Of a DNA stretch of 14,301 bases, positions 1 to 6,282 are shown one piece after another. The position numbers and the translations under genes are program-made. Source of the DNA: Candidatus Omnitrophota bacterium (GTDB taxonomy: Bacteria > Hinthialibacterota > Hinthialibacteria > Hinthialibacterales > JAKPRU01). Each line of letters starts with the position of its first letter. Within the stretch, counting starts at the first letter, position 1. The notes beneath the pieces were generated by a model. It was not told where the DNA came from and did no database searches. It saw only the letters and a program-made list of their open reading frames with translations. The stretch lies in contig JAKQSI010000094.1 of NCBI GenBank assembly GCA_029570205.1, positions 1 through 14,301 on the forward strand. Reading direction: 5' to 3'.

Positions 1-110
1 CCCCGGATCAACGCTCGTTTGCAGCTCCCCGAGGCTTTTCGCAGCTAGCCACGTCCTTCTTCGCCTCTTCGTGCCAAGGCATCCACCGTATGCCCTTAGT
101 AGCTTAACGG
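1..110 (-). rRNA. rrl: 23S ribosomal RNA, 5' end (partial)
   Basis: Read on the minus strand, the stretch from about 110 down to 1 matches the conserved 5' end of bacterial 23S rRNA: TTAAGCTACTAAGGGC, then CGGTGGATGCCTTGGCA, then GAGGCGAAGAAGGACGTG. The gene runs off the left edge, so only about the first 110 nt are present. The mature 5' end is placed by analogy with E. coli (GGTTAAGCGACTAAG) and could be off by a few bases. It is preceded by tRNA-Ala and tRNA-Ile in the usual spacer order, but not by a 16S gene. Confidence 0.95.
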
Positions 111-174
111 ATTTCACCTGCGCACAATGCAGCATTACCCATCTATTATGATAATGTCGCCTTTACAAACCAAA

Positions 175-187
175 TTTTCAAAGAACC
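175..187 (-). promoter_or_regulatory. boxA-like antitermination site in the tRNA-Ala/23S spacer
   Basis: On the minus strand this reads GGTTCTTTGAAAA. It resembles the rRNA boxA (core TGCTCTTTAACA) and the GTTCTTTGAAAA motif often seen in 16S-23S spacers. It lies about 65 nt upstream of the 23S 5' end, where spacer boxA elements that recruit NusB/NusE normally sit. The assignment rests on motif and position only. Confidence 0.5.
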
Positions 188-301
188 GAGCCCTTCGCAG
201 GACTCTTCTCCCCGAACTTGCGCTCGGGCTATCTTCGCTCCCACAAACCCTCCACAAGCCTTGAACGCTTGTGCGAGCGAAAATACGCTTCCCTCTCCCC
301 T

Positions 302-374
302 TGGAGCTGATCGGGTTCGAACCGATGACTTCCGGCTTGCAAAGCCGGCGTTCTCCCAGCTGAACTACAGCCCC
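302..374 (-). tRNA. tRNA-Ala (anticodon TGC)
   Basis: The minus strand folds into a complete cloverleaf. The acceptor stem GGGGCTG pairs with CAGCTCC and includes the G3-U70 wobble that is the identity element for alanyl-tRNA synthetase; the discriminator base is A. The D arm is GTTC/GAAC. The anticodon stem CCGGC/GCCGG carries the loop TTTGCAA, giving anticodon TGC. The T arm contains GGTTCGAAC. No CCA is encoded. It lies between tRNA-Ile and the 23S gene, the standard order in an rRNA spacer. Confidence 0.97.
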
Positions 375-460
375 AGAATCTGCAATTCGTTTTTCAATGG
401 AGCGCAAAATCATGCCCGGAGCATTCCAGGCGGAAAACTCGATTGAACGCAAGACAAAAA

Positions 461-536
461 TGGGCCTGAGAGGAGTTGAACCTCTGACCTCCCGCTTATC
501 AGGCGGACGCTCTAACCGCAGCTGAGCTACAGGCCC
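461..536 (-). tRNA. tRNA-Ile (anticodon GAT)
   Basis: The minus strand gives a 76-nt cloverleaf. The acceptor stem is GGGCCTG/CAGGCCC with discriminator A. The D arm is GCTC/GAGC. The anticodon stem TCCGC/GCGGG has the loop CTGATAA, anticodon GAT, and the T arm is AGAGG/CCTCT. No CCA is encoded. It is the first recognisable gene of this RNA transcription unit: only about 115 bases separate it from the upstream protein gene, too few for a 16S gene, and no 16S 3'-end sequence (anti-SD region) is visible. Confidence 0.97.
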
Positions 537-559
537 CCTTACTTCAGGAAAATCAAACT

Positions 560-588
560 ACCATAAGCGGTCCGGTCGTTCAAGACAA
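560..588 (-). promoter_or_regulatory. Candidate sigma-70 promoter for the tRNA-Ile/tRNA-Ala/23S unit
   Basis: On the minus strand TTGTCT (583-588) and TATGGT (560-565) are separated by 17 bp; each matches the consensus at 4 of 6 positions. Transcription would begin near 553, about 17 nt before mature tRNA-Ile. The location is what would be expected if the unit is transcribed without a 16S gene. The match is moderate and could be chance. Confidence 0.4.
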
Positions 589-650
589 CGCAGCAAAACA
601 CGCAACAAATCCCATTGTCATTCTGAATAAATGAGAGGATTCTCGGCGGG

Positions 651-1091
651 TTAAATGGCCTTCAGGAAGGAATCGGAATCGCGGGACCTCATTGAGAGGA
701 CCAACTCTTCCGGCGTCACCTCGGAGCAGCACGCCAGACGGACGAGCTCGCGCATCTCACGGATATCAAAAGGCTTTTGCACCAGGTAGTTCCTCGGATG
801 GGCCATCAGGAACGCTGCCAGGCGCACCGGAAGTTTGATCGAGCTGGTCACAACAACAGGCAATTCGGGATGGATTTCATTCAGTATCTCGGCTCCCTCC
901 AGGCCGTCCAGGTCCGGCACCCCCACATCCAAAAAAACCACGTCATAGGAGCGCTTCCCCACCATCGTGAGCGCTTCAGGAATGTCTCGCGCGAAATCGA
1001 TCACATCCGCCACCGGATCGAGAATAATGCGGTACAGGTCCTGAATATCGGGAATCGGTTCCGCGACAAGTATGCGTATGGTTTTCTTCAT
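651..1091 (-). CDS. Stand-alone response-regulator receiver protein
   Basis: This 146-aa protein is a single CheY-like receiver domain with no DNA-binding or enzymatic output domain. The first strand is IRILVAEP (residues 5-12). The predicted phosphoacceptor is D55 in the segment VVFLDVGVPDLDG, the conserved Thr is T82 (VVVTSS) and the conserved Lys is K106 in QKPFD. The acidic pair that binds Mg2+ (normally Asp-Asp or Glu-Asp) reads E11-P12, so one acidic ligand is missing, which may weaken or change phosphorylation. The C-terminal 20 residues form a short charged tail. The ATG at 1091 is preceded by GAGG about 8 bp upstream. No histidine kinase is adjacent, so it is an orphan. It may signal by protein-protein contact in the manner of CheY or Spo0F. 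A sigma-54-type promoter lies about 80 bp upstream. Confidence 0.85.
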   Translation of the reverse strand: MKKTIRILVAEPIPDIQDLYRIILDPVADVIDFARDIPEALTMVGKRSYDVVFLDVGVPDLDGLEGAEILNEIHPELPVVVTSSIKLPVRLAAFLMAHPRNYLVQKPFDIREMRELVRLACCSEVTPEELVLSMRSRDSDSFLKAI

Positions 1092-1171
1092 GATCCTTAC
1101 CTCAATTCCCTGAAAGCCGCTGCGGACCGTTCCGCCATCTCCGATAATCCCTGGACCTCAAGCATTACGGA

Positions 1172-1187
1172 AGCATGTTCCGTGCCA
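1172..1187 (-). promoter_or_regulatory. Candidate sigma-54 (RpoN) promoter upstream of the receiver gene
   Basis: The minus strand reads TGGCACGGAACATGCT. Against the sigma-54 consensus TGGCACGNNNNTTGCW it differs at one defined position (A for the first T of TTGC) and keeps the exact GG-to-GC spacing. Transcription would start about 12 bp downstream, near 1161, leaving a leader of about 70 nt before the ATG at 1091. A 6-bp dyad (ACGGAA, 5-bp loop, TTCCGT; 1167-1183) overlaps it and could be an operator or coincidence. Confidence 0.55.
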
Positions 1188-1306
1188 AACACGGGATTTG
1201 ATGTAATTATTTGAGTTGGATAGAGTTAGGACAATTCCCTTTGCGATGGAAAAGGCTTTGTTGGAAAAATCTGCCCCTGTTTCGATTGCGGGTTACCCCC
1301 CTCAAT

Positions 1307-1322
1307 CCCCCGTAAACGGGGG
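1307..1322. repeat. GC-rich perfect palindrome
   Basis: CCCCCGT and ACGGGGG flank an AA centre, 7 bp per arm. It is the first of two adjacent GC hairpins in the 359-bp non-coding stretch between the receiver gene and the phosphatase-like gene. No T-run follows on either strand, so it is not a typical intrinsic terminator. Confidence 0.6.
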
Positions 1323-1330
1323 GAACACCT

Positions 1331-1352
1331 CCCTCCCCGTTTATGGGGAGGG
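1331..1352. repeat. GC-rich hairpin
   Basis: CCCTCCCC and GGGGAGGG form a perfect 8-bp stem around GTTTAT. It lies about 100 bp past the stop codon of the minus-strand operon and could slow RNA polymerase or protect the mRNA 3' end, although no T-run follows. The wording resembles dispersed intergenic repeats common in many environmental bacterial genomes; that resemblance is from memory. Confidence 0.6.
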
Positions 1353-1443
1353 CCAAGGTGGGGTTCTCGGATCGGGTGCGGCGAGCGCCAGGGTGGGGTT
1401 CTCAGATCGCGTATGGGGGAAGGCCAAGGCGGGGCTTTTCAGA
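1351..1443. repeat. Degenerate tandem repeat, ~35-36 bp period, about 2.6 copies
   Basis: The core CCAAGGTGGGGTTCTC begins at 1353. It recurs as CCAGGGTGGGGTTCTC at 1388 and, more degenerate, as CCAAGGCGGGGCTTTTC at 1424, giving steps of 35 and 36 bp. The first two cores are followed by CGGATCG and AGATCG. Open frames cross the array but have no ribosome-binding site or recognisable product. The rest of 1092-1450 holds only the receiver-gene leader, its candidate promoter, the two hairpins and featureless sequence. Confidence 0.6.
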
Positions 1444-1450
1444 CAAACAT

Positions 1451-3880
1451 TCATGGAGTAGCCGGCGCGGAAACCGGCAAGAAACTCTTTCCCTGCATCT
1501 CCTGCGGAACAGACAAGCCAAAATAAGTCAATACTGTGGGAGCCAAGTCGATCAGCGCAGGCTCACCGGAACGCATCGACCGATTGCAGAATAGAATCCC
1601 CGGAACCAGGCCGGGATAATTGCTCCGATATCCACCCGACCAGACCTGATTGTTGTCCTCAATCACGTCTTGCGGGATCGAACGAAAATCCTTCTCTACA
1701 GCCGCTCCATAGTACGCCTCAAAACAAACCTGGAGATCGGGGGCATCTCCTCCTATCATCGCGCCGGAATTACCCATACCCGGCCCGCGTACCGGACGGA
1801 CCTCTCGAACCACCGGCATTCCAAAGAACCCTTCACGGTCATCGGTCAGCCGCATGAGGTTCTCCCGAATCTCCCCGCAAATTGCCTCGGAATCGGGAGC
1901 CTCCACGATCCCATTCGGTTCGCGACCCCGAAGATTGAGATAAATCTGGCCCGTGCCCAGCGCGTATGCCTTCGTGTTCGTCCAGTCAACAACTTGTTCG
2001 GCCCGTTCGTTCGTTTTCAGGCGCATATACCCCTGTTTCACCAGCCAGGCATTGAGATTTACCCGATACCGGAATGAAAGAACACCATGGTCCGAGAAGA
2101 CAATTATCGCGGTATCTTTGTCTTGACCGTATCGCTTCAGAATATTCCCGACAATTTCGTCCATACGCACATATATCTGACGAATGGGGTCCCCGGTTTG
2201 GCGGGGATCGAACCCAGGGTGCATCGGATCGACAGTTCGAGCCATCAGCTCGGCCACTCGATCAGGGCCTGGAAACACCGCGAAAAAGAAATCCCATTCC
2301 CGATTGGTGAGCGTCTGGAGTGCGATCCTTTCCAACTCGCGATTTGTCTCAAGAACCTCCTCAAGAAAGGTCTTTTCATCCAGAATGCCATCCGTGAACG
2401 CGTCGATTTCTTCCATGAAACTTCGCGCCTTGAAAAGCCCGATTTCCGGTATTTCCGTCAAATCCCGCGAAAACTCACCCGGCTGTGAAATCGGGATATA
2501 CGGCTCCCGGGGCGAGAGACCGATCGGTTGCATGTACACTTCCAGTTCCGGCATGATGGACTGCAAATAAAAGCGGGTGATCCCGTGAATTTTAACAAAT
2601 GAACCCGCAGAGAACATGACCGGATGCCAGTCGGTCCATTGCCTCAGAGTCATGGTCTCCATGCCCCCCCCCAGATGAACCACGGCCATGTTTTCATCCA
2701 CAATCCGGAAAGAAATCGGCAAGGTGACCGGCGGGGCTATGCCGGGAGACCCCTCCAATACGCGAAGGCGTGCCGCCAGATCATCCTCCTCTTTTCGACA
2801 TTCTTCGATCAGTGTTCGCAATTTCGCTTGAGGAGTGTGCTGCGCTTCATCTAGCAGCGAATTCCCTTCGGGGGAACCGGGTGTCACAAGAATCTTGATC
2901 AGGCGATCGGCATCCGACAGATATTTATTCTGTAATGTTTGCGGTCCGTTTCTCAATTCGGCGCGCAGCGAACACAACATCTCCAGGAATCGATCCCGGT
3001 CGGCGGCCATGGTCTCGGACAATCGGTTCCGCATCCAGAAAACCAGCTCGGCCTTGAGACGCTTCAGGCATACACCGATCCGTCTCTGCCTCAACTCATT
3101 GATCTGACTCTGCACAACCGGGTCAGGCGGACCGTATACCGTGCCCACATACCGATCCTGCTCCTTCTTGAGCGGAATCAATCTTCCGCCTGATGCTGTC
3201 CTTTGTGTCTCTCCCTTGTATCGTGTGGAGAAATGATGAAATGCCGACAATTCTTCCGAAAGGTCCGGAACACCAAATCCAGACAGCACGGTTAATGATC
3301 GTCCTCGAGGAGGAGGAAAAGTTCCCGGGACCCGCAGAAAAACAGCGGGGACATCGTTCTTGGAAAGGATTTCCCAGAGCGGTTTTCCCTGAATGGTCGA
3401 GAAGTATTTTGGAGAACGCACTTGGAATCGCCGGAACCGGTACTTTGCATCTTCTTTTCTTGTCAGCAATTCCGGAGAAACGGAGTAGGTTCCGGCGAGA
3501 CGGTGAAAAGAATTGAATATCCCGTGGATCTCCGGTCCGGCTCCCACGGCAATGGAAGACCACGTAACCGGTCCTTCCGGCGGAACCGTTGAGGCGATTG
3601 TTCCGCGATAGCCCTTCTCCGCCAAGGCGCGGAGATGCGGCAGATCGGTCCAATACCGATCAACCAGGTTCGGATCGGCCCCCTCAAATCCCAAGAGAAC
3701 CAGCTTTTGAACAGGAGCCGGCACGGTGTCCTCAATCTCCGGCAATTCCGGCATGTGCTTATACAGAAGATACCCGCCGAGAATCAGCACAAGGAAAAAG
3801 AAGGTCGTAAAAGGAAAGGAAGACCGCCGTCTGCGGTAATCCACCCTTCGAAGCTTGATCTTTTCCGGCTTGAAGGCCAT
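1451..3880 (-). CDS. Membrane-anchored alkaline-phosphatase-superfamily protein (PF01663-like)
   Basis: This 809-aa protein has a basic N-terminus and one membrane segment (about residues 23-41), which places the rest outside the membrane. It has the type I phosphodiesterase/nucleotide pyrophosphatase fold. VLLGFEGADP (61-70) is the first metal loop, PVTWSS (104-109) holds the putative nucleophile T106, and GPEIHGIF (115-122) follows. D540 and H554 lie in the usual second metal region, and SDHG carries D597/H598. The closing segment IDLAPTVLTYFG (777-788) is typical of the superfamily. Two ligands look changed: the first-loop Asp is E66, and the late His expected after SGG or SGD appears to be Y751. 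Residues about 255-375 are a charged helical insert. It is the last gene of a three-gene operon, 12 bp after the sirtuin, with GGTGA before the ATG. The substrate is unknown; a phospho- or phosphonolipid or glycolipid headgroup is possible. Confidence 0.75.
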   Translation of the reverse strand: MAFKPEKIKLRRVDYRRRRSSFPFTTFFFLVLILGGYLLYKHMPELPEIEDTVPAPVQKLVLLGFEGADPNLVDRYWTDLPHLRALAEKGYRGTIASTVPPEGPVTWSSIAVGAGPEIHGIFNSFHRLAGTYSVSPELLTRKEDAKYRFRRFQVRSPKYFSTIQGKPLWEILSKNDVPAVFLRVPGTFPPPRGRSLTVLSGFGVPDLSEELSAFHHFSTRYKGETQRTASGGRLIPLKKEQDRYVGTVYGPPDPVVQSQINELRQRRIGVCLKRLKAELVFWMRNRLSETMAADRDRFLEMLCSLRAELRNGPQTLQNKYLSDADRLIKILVTPGSPEGNSLLDEAQHTPQAKLRTLIEECRKEEDDLAARLRVLEGSPGIAPPVTLPISFRIVDENMAVVHLGGGMETMTLRQWTDWHPVMFSAGSFVKIHGITRFYLQSIMPELEVYMQPIGLSPREPYIPISQPGEFSRDLTEIPEIGLFKARSFMEEIDAFTDGILDEKTFLEEVLETNRELERIALQTLTNREWDFFFAVFPGPDRVAELMARTVDPMHPGFDPRQTGDPIRQIYVRMDEIVGNILKRYGQDKDTAIIVFSDHGVLSFRYRVNLNAWLVKQGYMRLKTNERAEQVVDWTNTKAYALGTGQIYLNLRGREPNGIVEAPDSEAICGEIRENLMRLTDDREGFFGMPVVREVRPVRGPGMGNSGAMIGGDAPDLQVCFEAYYGAAVEKDFRSIPQDVIEDNNQVWSGGYRSNYPGLVPGILFCNRSMRSGEPALIDLAPTVLTYFGLSVPQEMQGKSFLPVSAPATP

Positions 3881-3892
3881 AGATAATCACCG

Positions 3893-4630
3893 TCAAGAAA
3901 TAATCTTCGGCAGGATTTCCCCCGAGAGGCCTCGAAAACAAATATCTGCCATGCCGGAGAGATCCGTCACTCCGGGATTGATCTCGACCAACAGCGAATC
4001 GGATCGCTTCGTCTCTGCTGCCCACGAAATAATATAGCCGAAACTCGCTTCCGTGCCGATGACAAGAGTCACTTGGGGAGGATGCTGTTCCAGAAACCGT
4101 TCCACCAACGTACATTGAATCGGAGAAATCGTCTCGCCGAACCAGACTACATTCGGTCGCAATATCGCTCCGCAGGCGCAATGCGGAGGCAACTCCGGGA
4201 TCGGTGTCTCGCGATGGATGGTCACCTTTCGGCATCCCGTGCACCGCACTTCCCAGATCGACCCGTGAATATGAATCACGCGCTCGGAGCCTGCATCCTC
4301 GTGAAGGCTGTCCACATTCTGCGTGAGGATCAGCATATTCTCCTTCCGACGTTCCAGCCGGGCGAGCGCCTCATGTCCCGGATTCGGCGCGCATTGTTTC
4401 AGGCGCACACGACGATCGTTGTAAAACTCCCAGACTTTTTTCGGATCTGCTGCGAATGCCTCCGGCGTGGCCACGTTCATGGGATCAACTTGCTGCCAGA
4501 TTCCACCGGCGGTTCGGAAAGTCGGCACCCCGCTTTCAGCAGATATACCGGCCCCGGTGATGACAAACACGGATGTCGCTTCCTCCAGGGCCTGCTTCAC
4601 CCTCTCCAAGTCCTCGGATGGAACATTCAT
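3893..4630 (-). CDS. cobB: NAD-dependent protein deacylase, sirtuin class III (CobB/SIRT5-like)
   Basis: This 245-aa Sir2 protein begins with a Rossmann NAD motif, GAGISAESGVPTFR (26-39), typical of class III. Q104, N105 and D107 lie in TQNVDSLH, and the catalytic base is H122 in HIHGS. The zinc knuckle is C130-x2-C133 and C151-x-C153, followed by RPNVVWFGE. The Y70-x2-R73 pair matches the residues that bind acidic acyl groups in CobB and SIRT5, suggesting removal of succinyl, malonyl or acetyl groups from lysine. The usual GTS in the NAD site reads GTE (192-194), and the following Pro is missing (FGYIIS). I chose the ATG at 4630 because it overlaps the upstream stop as ATGA, indicating translational coupling; a longer in-frame ATG at 4711 would lie inside the upstream gene and add 27 residues unlike sirtuins. 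Confidence 0.9.
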   Translation of the reverse strand: MNVPSEDLERVKQALEEATSVFVITGAGISAESGVPTFRTAGGIWQQVDPMNVATPEAFAADPKKVWEFYNDRRVRLKQCAPNPGHEALARLERRKENMLILTQNVDSLHEDAGSERVIHIHGSIWEVRCTGCRKVTIHRETPIPELPPHCACGAILRPNVVWFGETISPIQCTLVERFLEQHPPQVTLVIGTEASFGYIISWAAETKRSDSLLVEINPGVTDLSGMADICFRGLSGEILPKIIS

Positions 4631-5970
4631 GCCTGCCAGGGTCCTCCCAACAGATACGCGAGAATGGCCGTCACAATCGCGCCGACCCAGGTCGCGATGA
4701 AGATCTGCCATTCGCGCTCGAGAGTTAACTCCTCCTTGTCGGCATGAATCGGCACACAGGACTTACTCCAGGACCCCAGCGTGGCGCCGACAATCACAGC
4801 GGGAGTCAGTGACGCCTCGCAAAATCCCATCAGCCACGCGCACCCTGCAAAAAGCGCCGCAACGCCAACCGGCAAGATTCCTCGCCCCGGAGATACCGCC
4901 GCCATCGTGGAGGACTCTTCATCCGCATGAAAAACCGGTAGCCGGTCCACCACGGCGCTCAACTCCCGGTTGATCGTCTCCGACAGCACAACGGCCAGCG
5001 CCGCCAGGTACATCAGGCGAAGAAGCGGGTCGATCCCATCCGTGCAAATCCACAATAACACCATCAGGAGCGCGACCGTGAAATGCGTGACAGCATACTT
5101 GCTGCCGCGCCACACCTCATCCTGCCTCAAAATGGTCTCCGATGAGCCGCTGCATATCCCGAATCGCTCAAGCACGGGATCGAGAATCAACACGGCCAGC
5201 AACAGAATATACGCGGCCGGACCGCCAAGGATGTAAACAAATATCCCGATCACCGCGCCGCCGCACGCGCCATTCCGATTGACCAGGCGCAGAAAATACG
5301 CGGCCACGGCCACAGCGACGTTCAGTCCGATGGCGGAGACAAATGTCCATGCGGTCAATGTCCACTCGCCGGTCTCGACGGACGGAGTGAGCAGAATCGC
5401 CAGGCAGGGCGCAGCGGTAAAAGGAACCAGCAGATTGTCGTCAATACGAACAGGCAGACTTTCCGCCATCGCGGCGATGATTGCGGCAACAAGACAAATC
5501 AGAAGAATTCGCGGGCTGTCTCCAAGCGCGGGCGCTGTCCAGACCATCAGAACACAGCAGGACAACGCGCCGAGAATAATAAAAGCCAGCGATCCCCCGA
5601 CGCTCTTTGACGGATTCCAGGGTAACGCCGAAATCGGCTGCGATTGTCCGACAATTGTGGAAAGCGCATCCCCAATAGCCAGAAGCGCCCAGGCTCCCAC
5701 TACGATTTCGAACCGAGTCGGATACAGCAGGACCAGCGTCGCAATCGCCAGCGGATAAAAGAACACGCCTCCCAGACGACTTTCGCCCGGACGGAATAAC
5801 CCCGGCGCATAGCGCGGCAACAAGAACAGATTGTGAATCACCAGGAGAAAGACCAGGAAAAAAGCCCAGGGGACAGGCAGGAAACGCAGCAGAAACGCCG
5901 GAACCACTGCCACAATATGCACTGCCTGACGGAGTGACTCGGAGCGGAAAACCGTTTGATTCTCTGACAT
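4627..5970 (-). CDS. Fused VTE5-like isoprenoid-alcohol kinase / DUF92 (VTE6-like) membrane protein
   Basis: This 447-aa protein has many hydrophobic helices and two recognisable halves. The N-terminal half (about 1-200) resembles the dolichol kinase/phytol kinase/CDP-diglyceride synthetase group: GDALSTIVG (100-108), NPSKSVGGSLAF (119-130) and IDDNLLVPF (176-184) match its nucleotide-binding signature. The C-terminal half (about 205-447) resembles DUF92 (PF01940), the family of VTE6 phytyl-phosphate kinase, with NRNGACGGAVIG (231-242), SETINRELS (330-338) and a loop ending in SPGRGILPVG (360-369). In plants and cyanobacteria VTE5 then VTE6 phosphorylate phytol to the diphosphate. A fusion would allow both steps on one protein; the alcohol used here is unknown. 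AGGGTG lies 5 bp before the ATG. It is first in the operon and its stop overlaps the sirtuin start. Confidence 0.8.
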   Translation of the reverse strand: MSENQTVFRSESLRQAVHIVAVVPAFLLRFLPVPWAFFLVFLLVIHNLFLLPRYAPGLFRPGESRLGGVFFYPLAIATLVLLYPTRFEIVVGAWALLAIGDALSTIVGQSQPISALPWNPSKSVGGSLAFIILGALSCCVLMVWTAPALGDSPRILLICLVAAIIAAMAESLPVRIDDNLLVPFTAAPCLAILLTPSVETGEWTLTAWTFVSAIGLNVAVAVAAYFLRLVNRNGACGGAVIGIFVYILGGPAAYILLLAVLILDPVLERFGICSGSSETILRQDEVWRGSKYAVTHFTVALLMVLLWICTDGIDPLLRLMYLAALAVVLSETINRELSAVVDRLPVFHADEESSTMAAVSPGRGILPVGVAALFAGCAWLMGFCEASLTPAVIVGATLGSWSKSCVPIHADKEELTLEREWQIFIATWVGAIVTAILAYLLGGPWQA

Positions 5971-6041
5971 GGCTGCACCCTGTGATATTGAGACGTCTTC
6001 AAGGTTCGCGTCCGTTCAAGAACGCAAATCGTCCATAAGGC

Positions 6042-6070
6042 AAGGTAAGCGAACTGCGGACCTTCGTCAA
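6042..6070 (-). promoter_or_regulatory. Candidate sigma-70 promoter for the lipid-kinase/sirtuin/phosphatase operon
   Basis: On the minus strand TTGACG (6065-6070, 5 of 6 consensus) is followed after 17 bp by TACCTT (6042-6047, 3 of 6). The start would be near 6035, giving a leader of about 65 nt. The -10 element is weak. Confidence 0.35.
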
Positions 6071-6088
6071 CATCGCCCATCAACAGAC

Positions 6089-6154
6089 ACAGAGGCCTGT
6101 CCCACCCTTTTTCCCGCCATTTTTCCACAGTAGGCCAGGCATCCCTGCCTCTGT
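6089..6154. repeat. Long-range inverted repeat, ACAGAGGC arms
   Basis: ACAGAGGC at 6089-6096 has its exact complement GCCTCTGT at 6147-6154, 50 bp apart. Inside the right arm the segment CCAGGCATCCCTGCCT is itself dyadic (AGGC...GCCT). It looks like the remnant of a dispersed palindromic intergenic element, but only one copy is visible. Confidence 0.4.
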
Positions 6155-6206
6155 CACCGCTGTATGATAATCCGCGATCATGGTAGGCTTTCCCTCACCC
6201 TGTCAC

Positions 6207-6228
6207 GTGTCCCCCCGGGGGAAGACAC
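6207..6228. repeat. GC-rich dyad upstream of the sulfatase gene
   Basis: GTGTC (6207-6211) and GACAC (6224-6228) flank CCCCCGGGGG plus AA. The arms can form an operator-like dyad or a short hairpin 55 bp before the sulfatase ATG. No regulator can be named. Confidence 0.4.
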
Positions 6229-6282
6229 AGCAACTTTACGATCACGGAGCCGGTCGTTCCATAAGGTCTGACGGCCCACCGG

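Larger units (their letters stand above)
5971..6282. other. Divergent intergenic region (312 bp)
   Basis: This region separates the minus-strand lipid-kinase operon from the plus-strand sulfatase gene and should hold both promoters. I can support one minus-strand promoter (6042-6070), a long-range inverted repeat (6089-6154) and a GC-rich dyad in the sulfatase leader (6207-6228). TATGATAAT at 6163-6171 could be a plus-strand -10 element but has no good -35 partner. A minus-strand frame of 96 codons crosses the region but overlaps the kinase gene and resembles nothing. Confidence 0.6.

Noticed and set aside
135-452. Open frame of 105 codons on the minus strand
   Set aside because: It runs through tRNA-Ala and spacer sequence; the encoded peptide is a translated tRNA, a common artefact.
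1351-1443. Possible CRISPR array
   Set aside because: The ~35-bp units are repeated with mutations and have no unique spacers of regular size; no cas genes are nearby.
1216-1594. Plus-strand frames of about 81-83 codons across the repeat region
   Set aside because: They read through the tandem repeat and the end of the phosphatase-like gene, lack an SD and have low-complexity products.
4631-4711. Longer sirtuin start at 4711 (27 extra residues)
   Set aside because: The extension lies in the coding region of the upstream gene and does not look like a sirtuin N-terminus; the ATG at 4630 overlaps the upstream stop as ATGA and begins just before the NAD-binding fold.
5838-6128. Minus-strand frame of 96 codons ahead of the lipid-kinase gene
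   Set aside because: It overlaps the kinase start in another frame and has no recognisable features; a candidate promoter lies within it.
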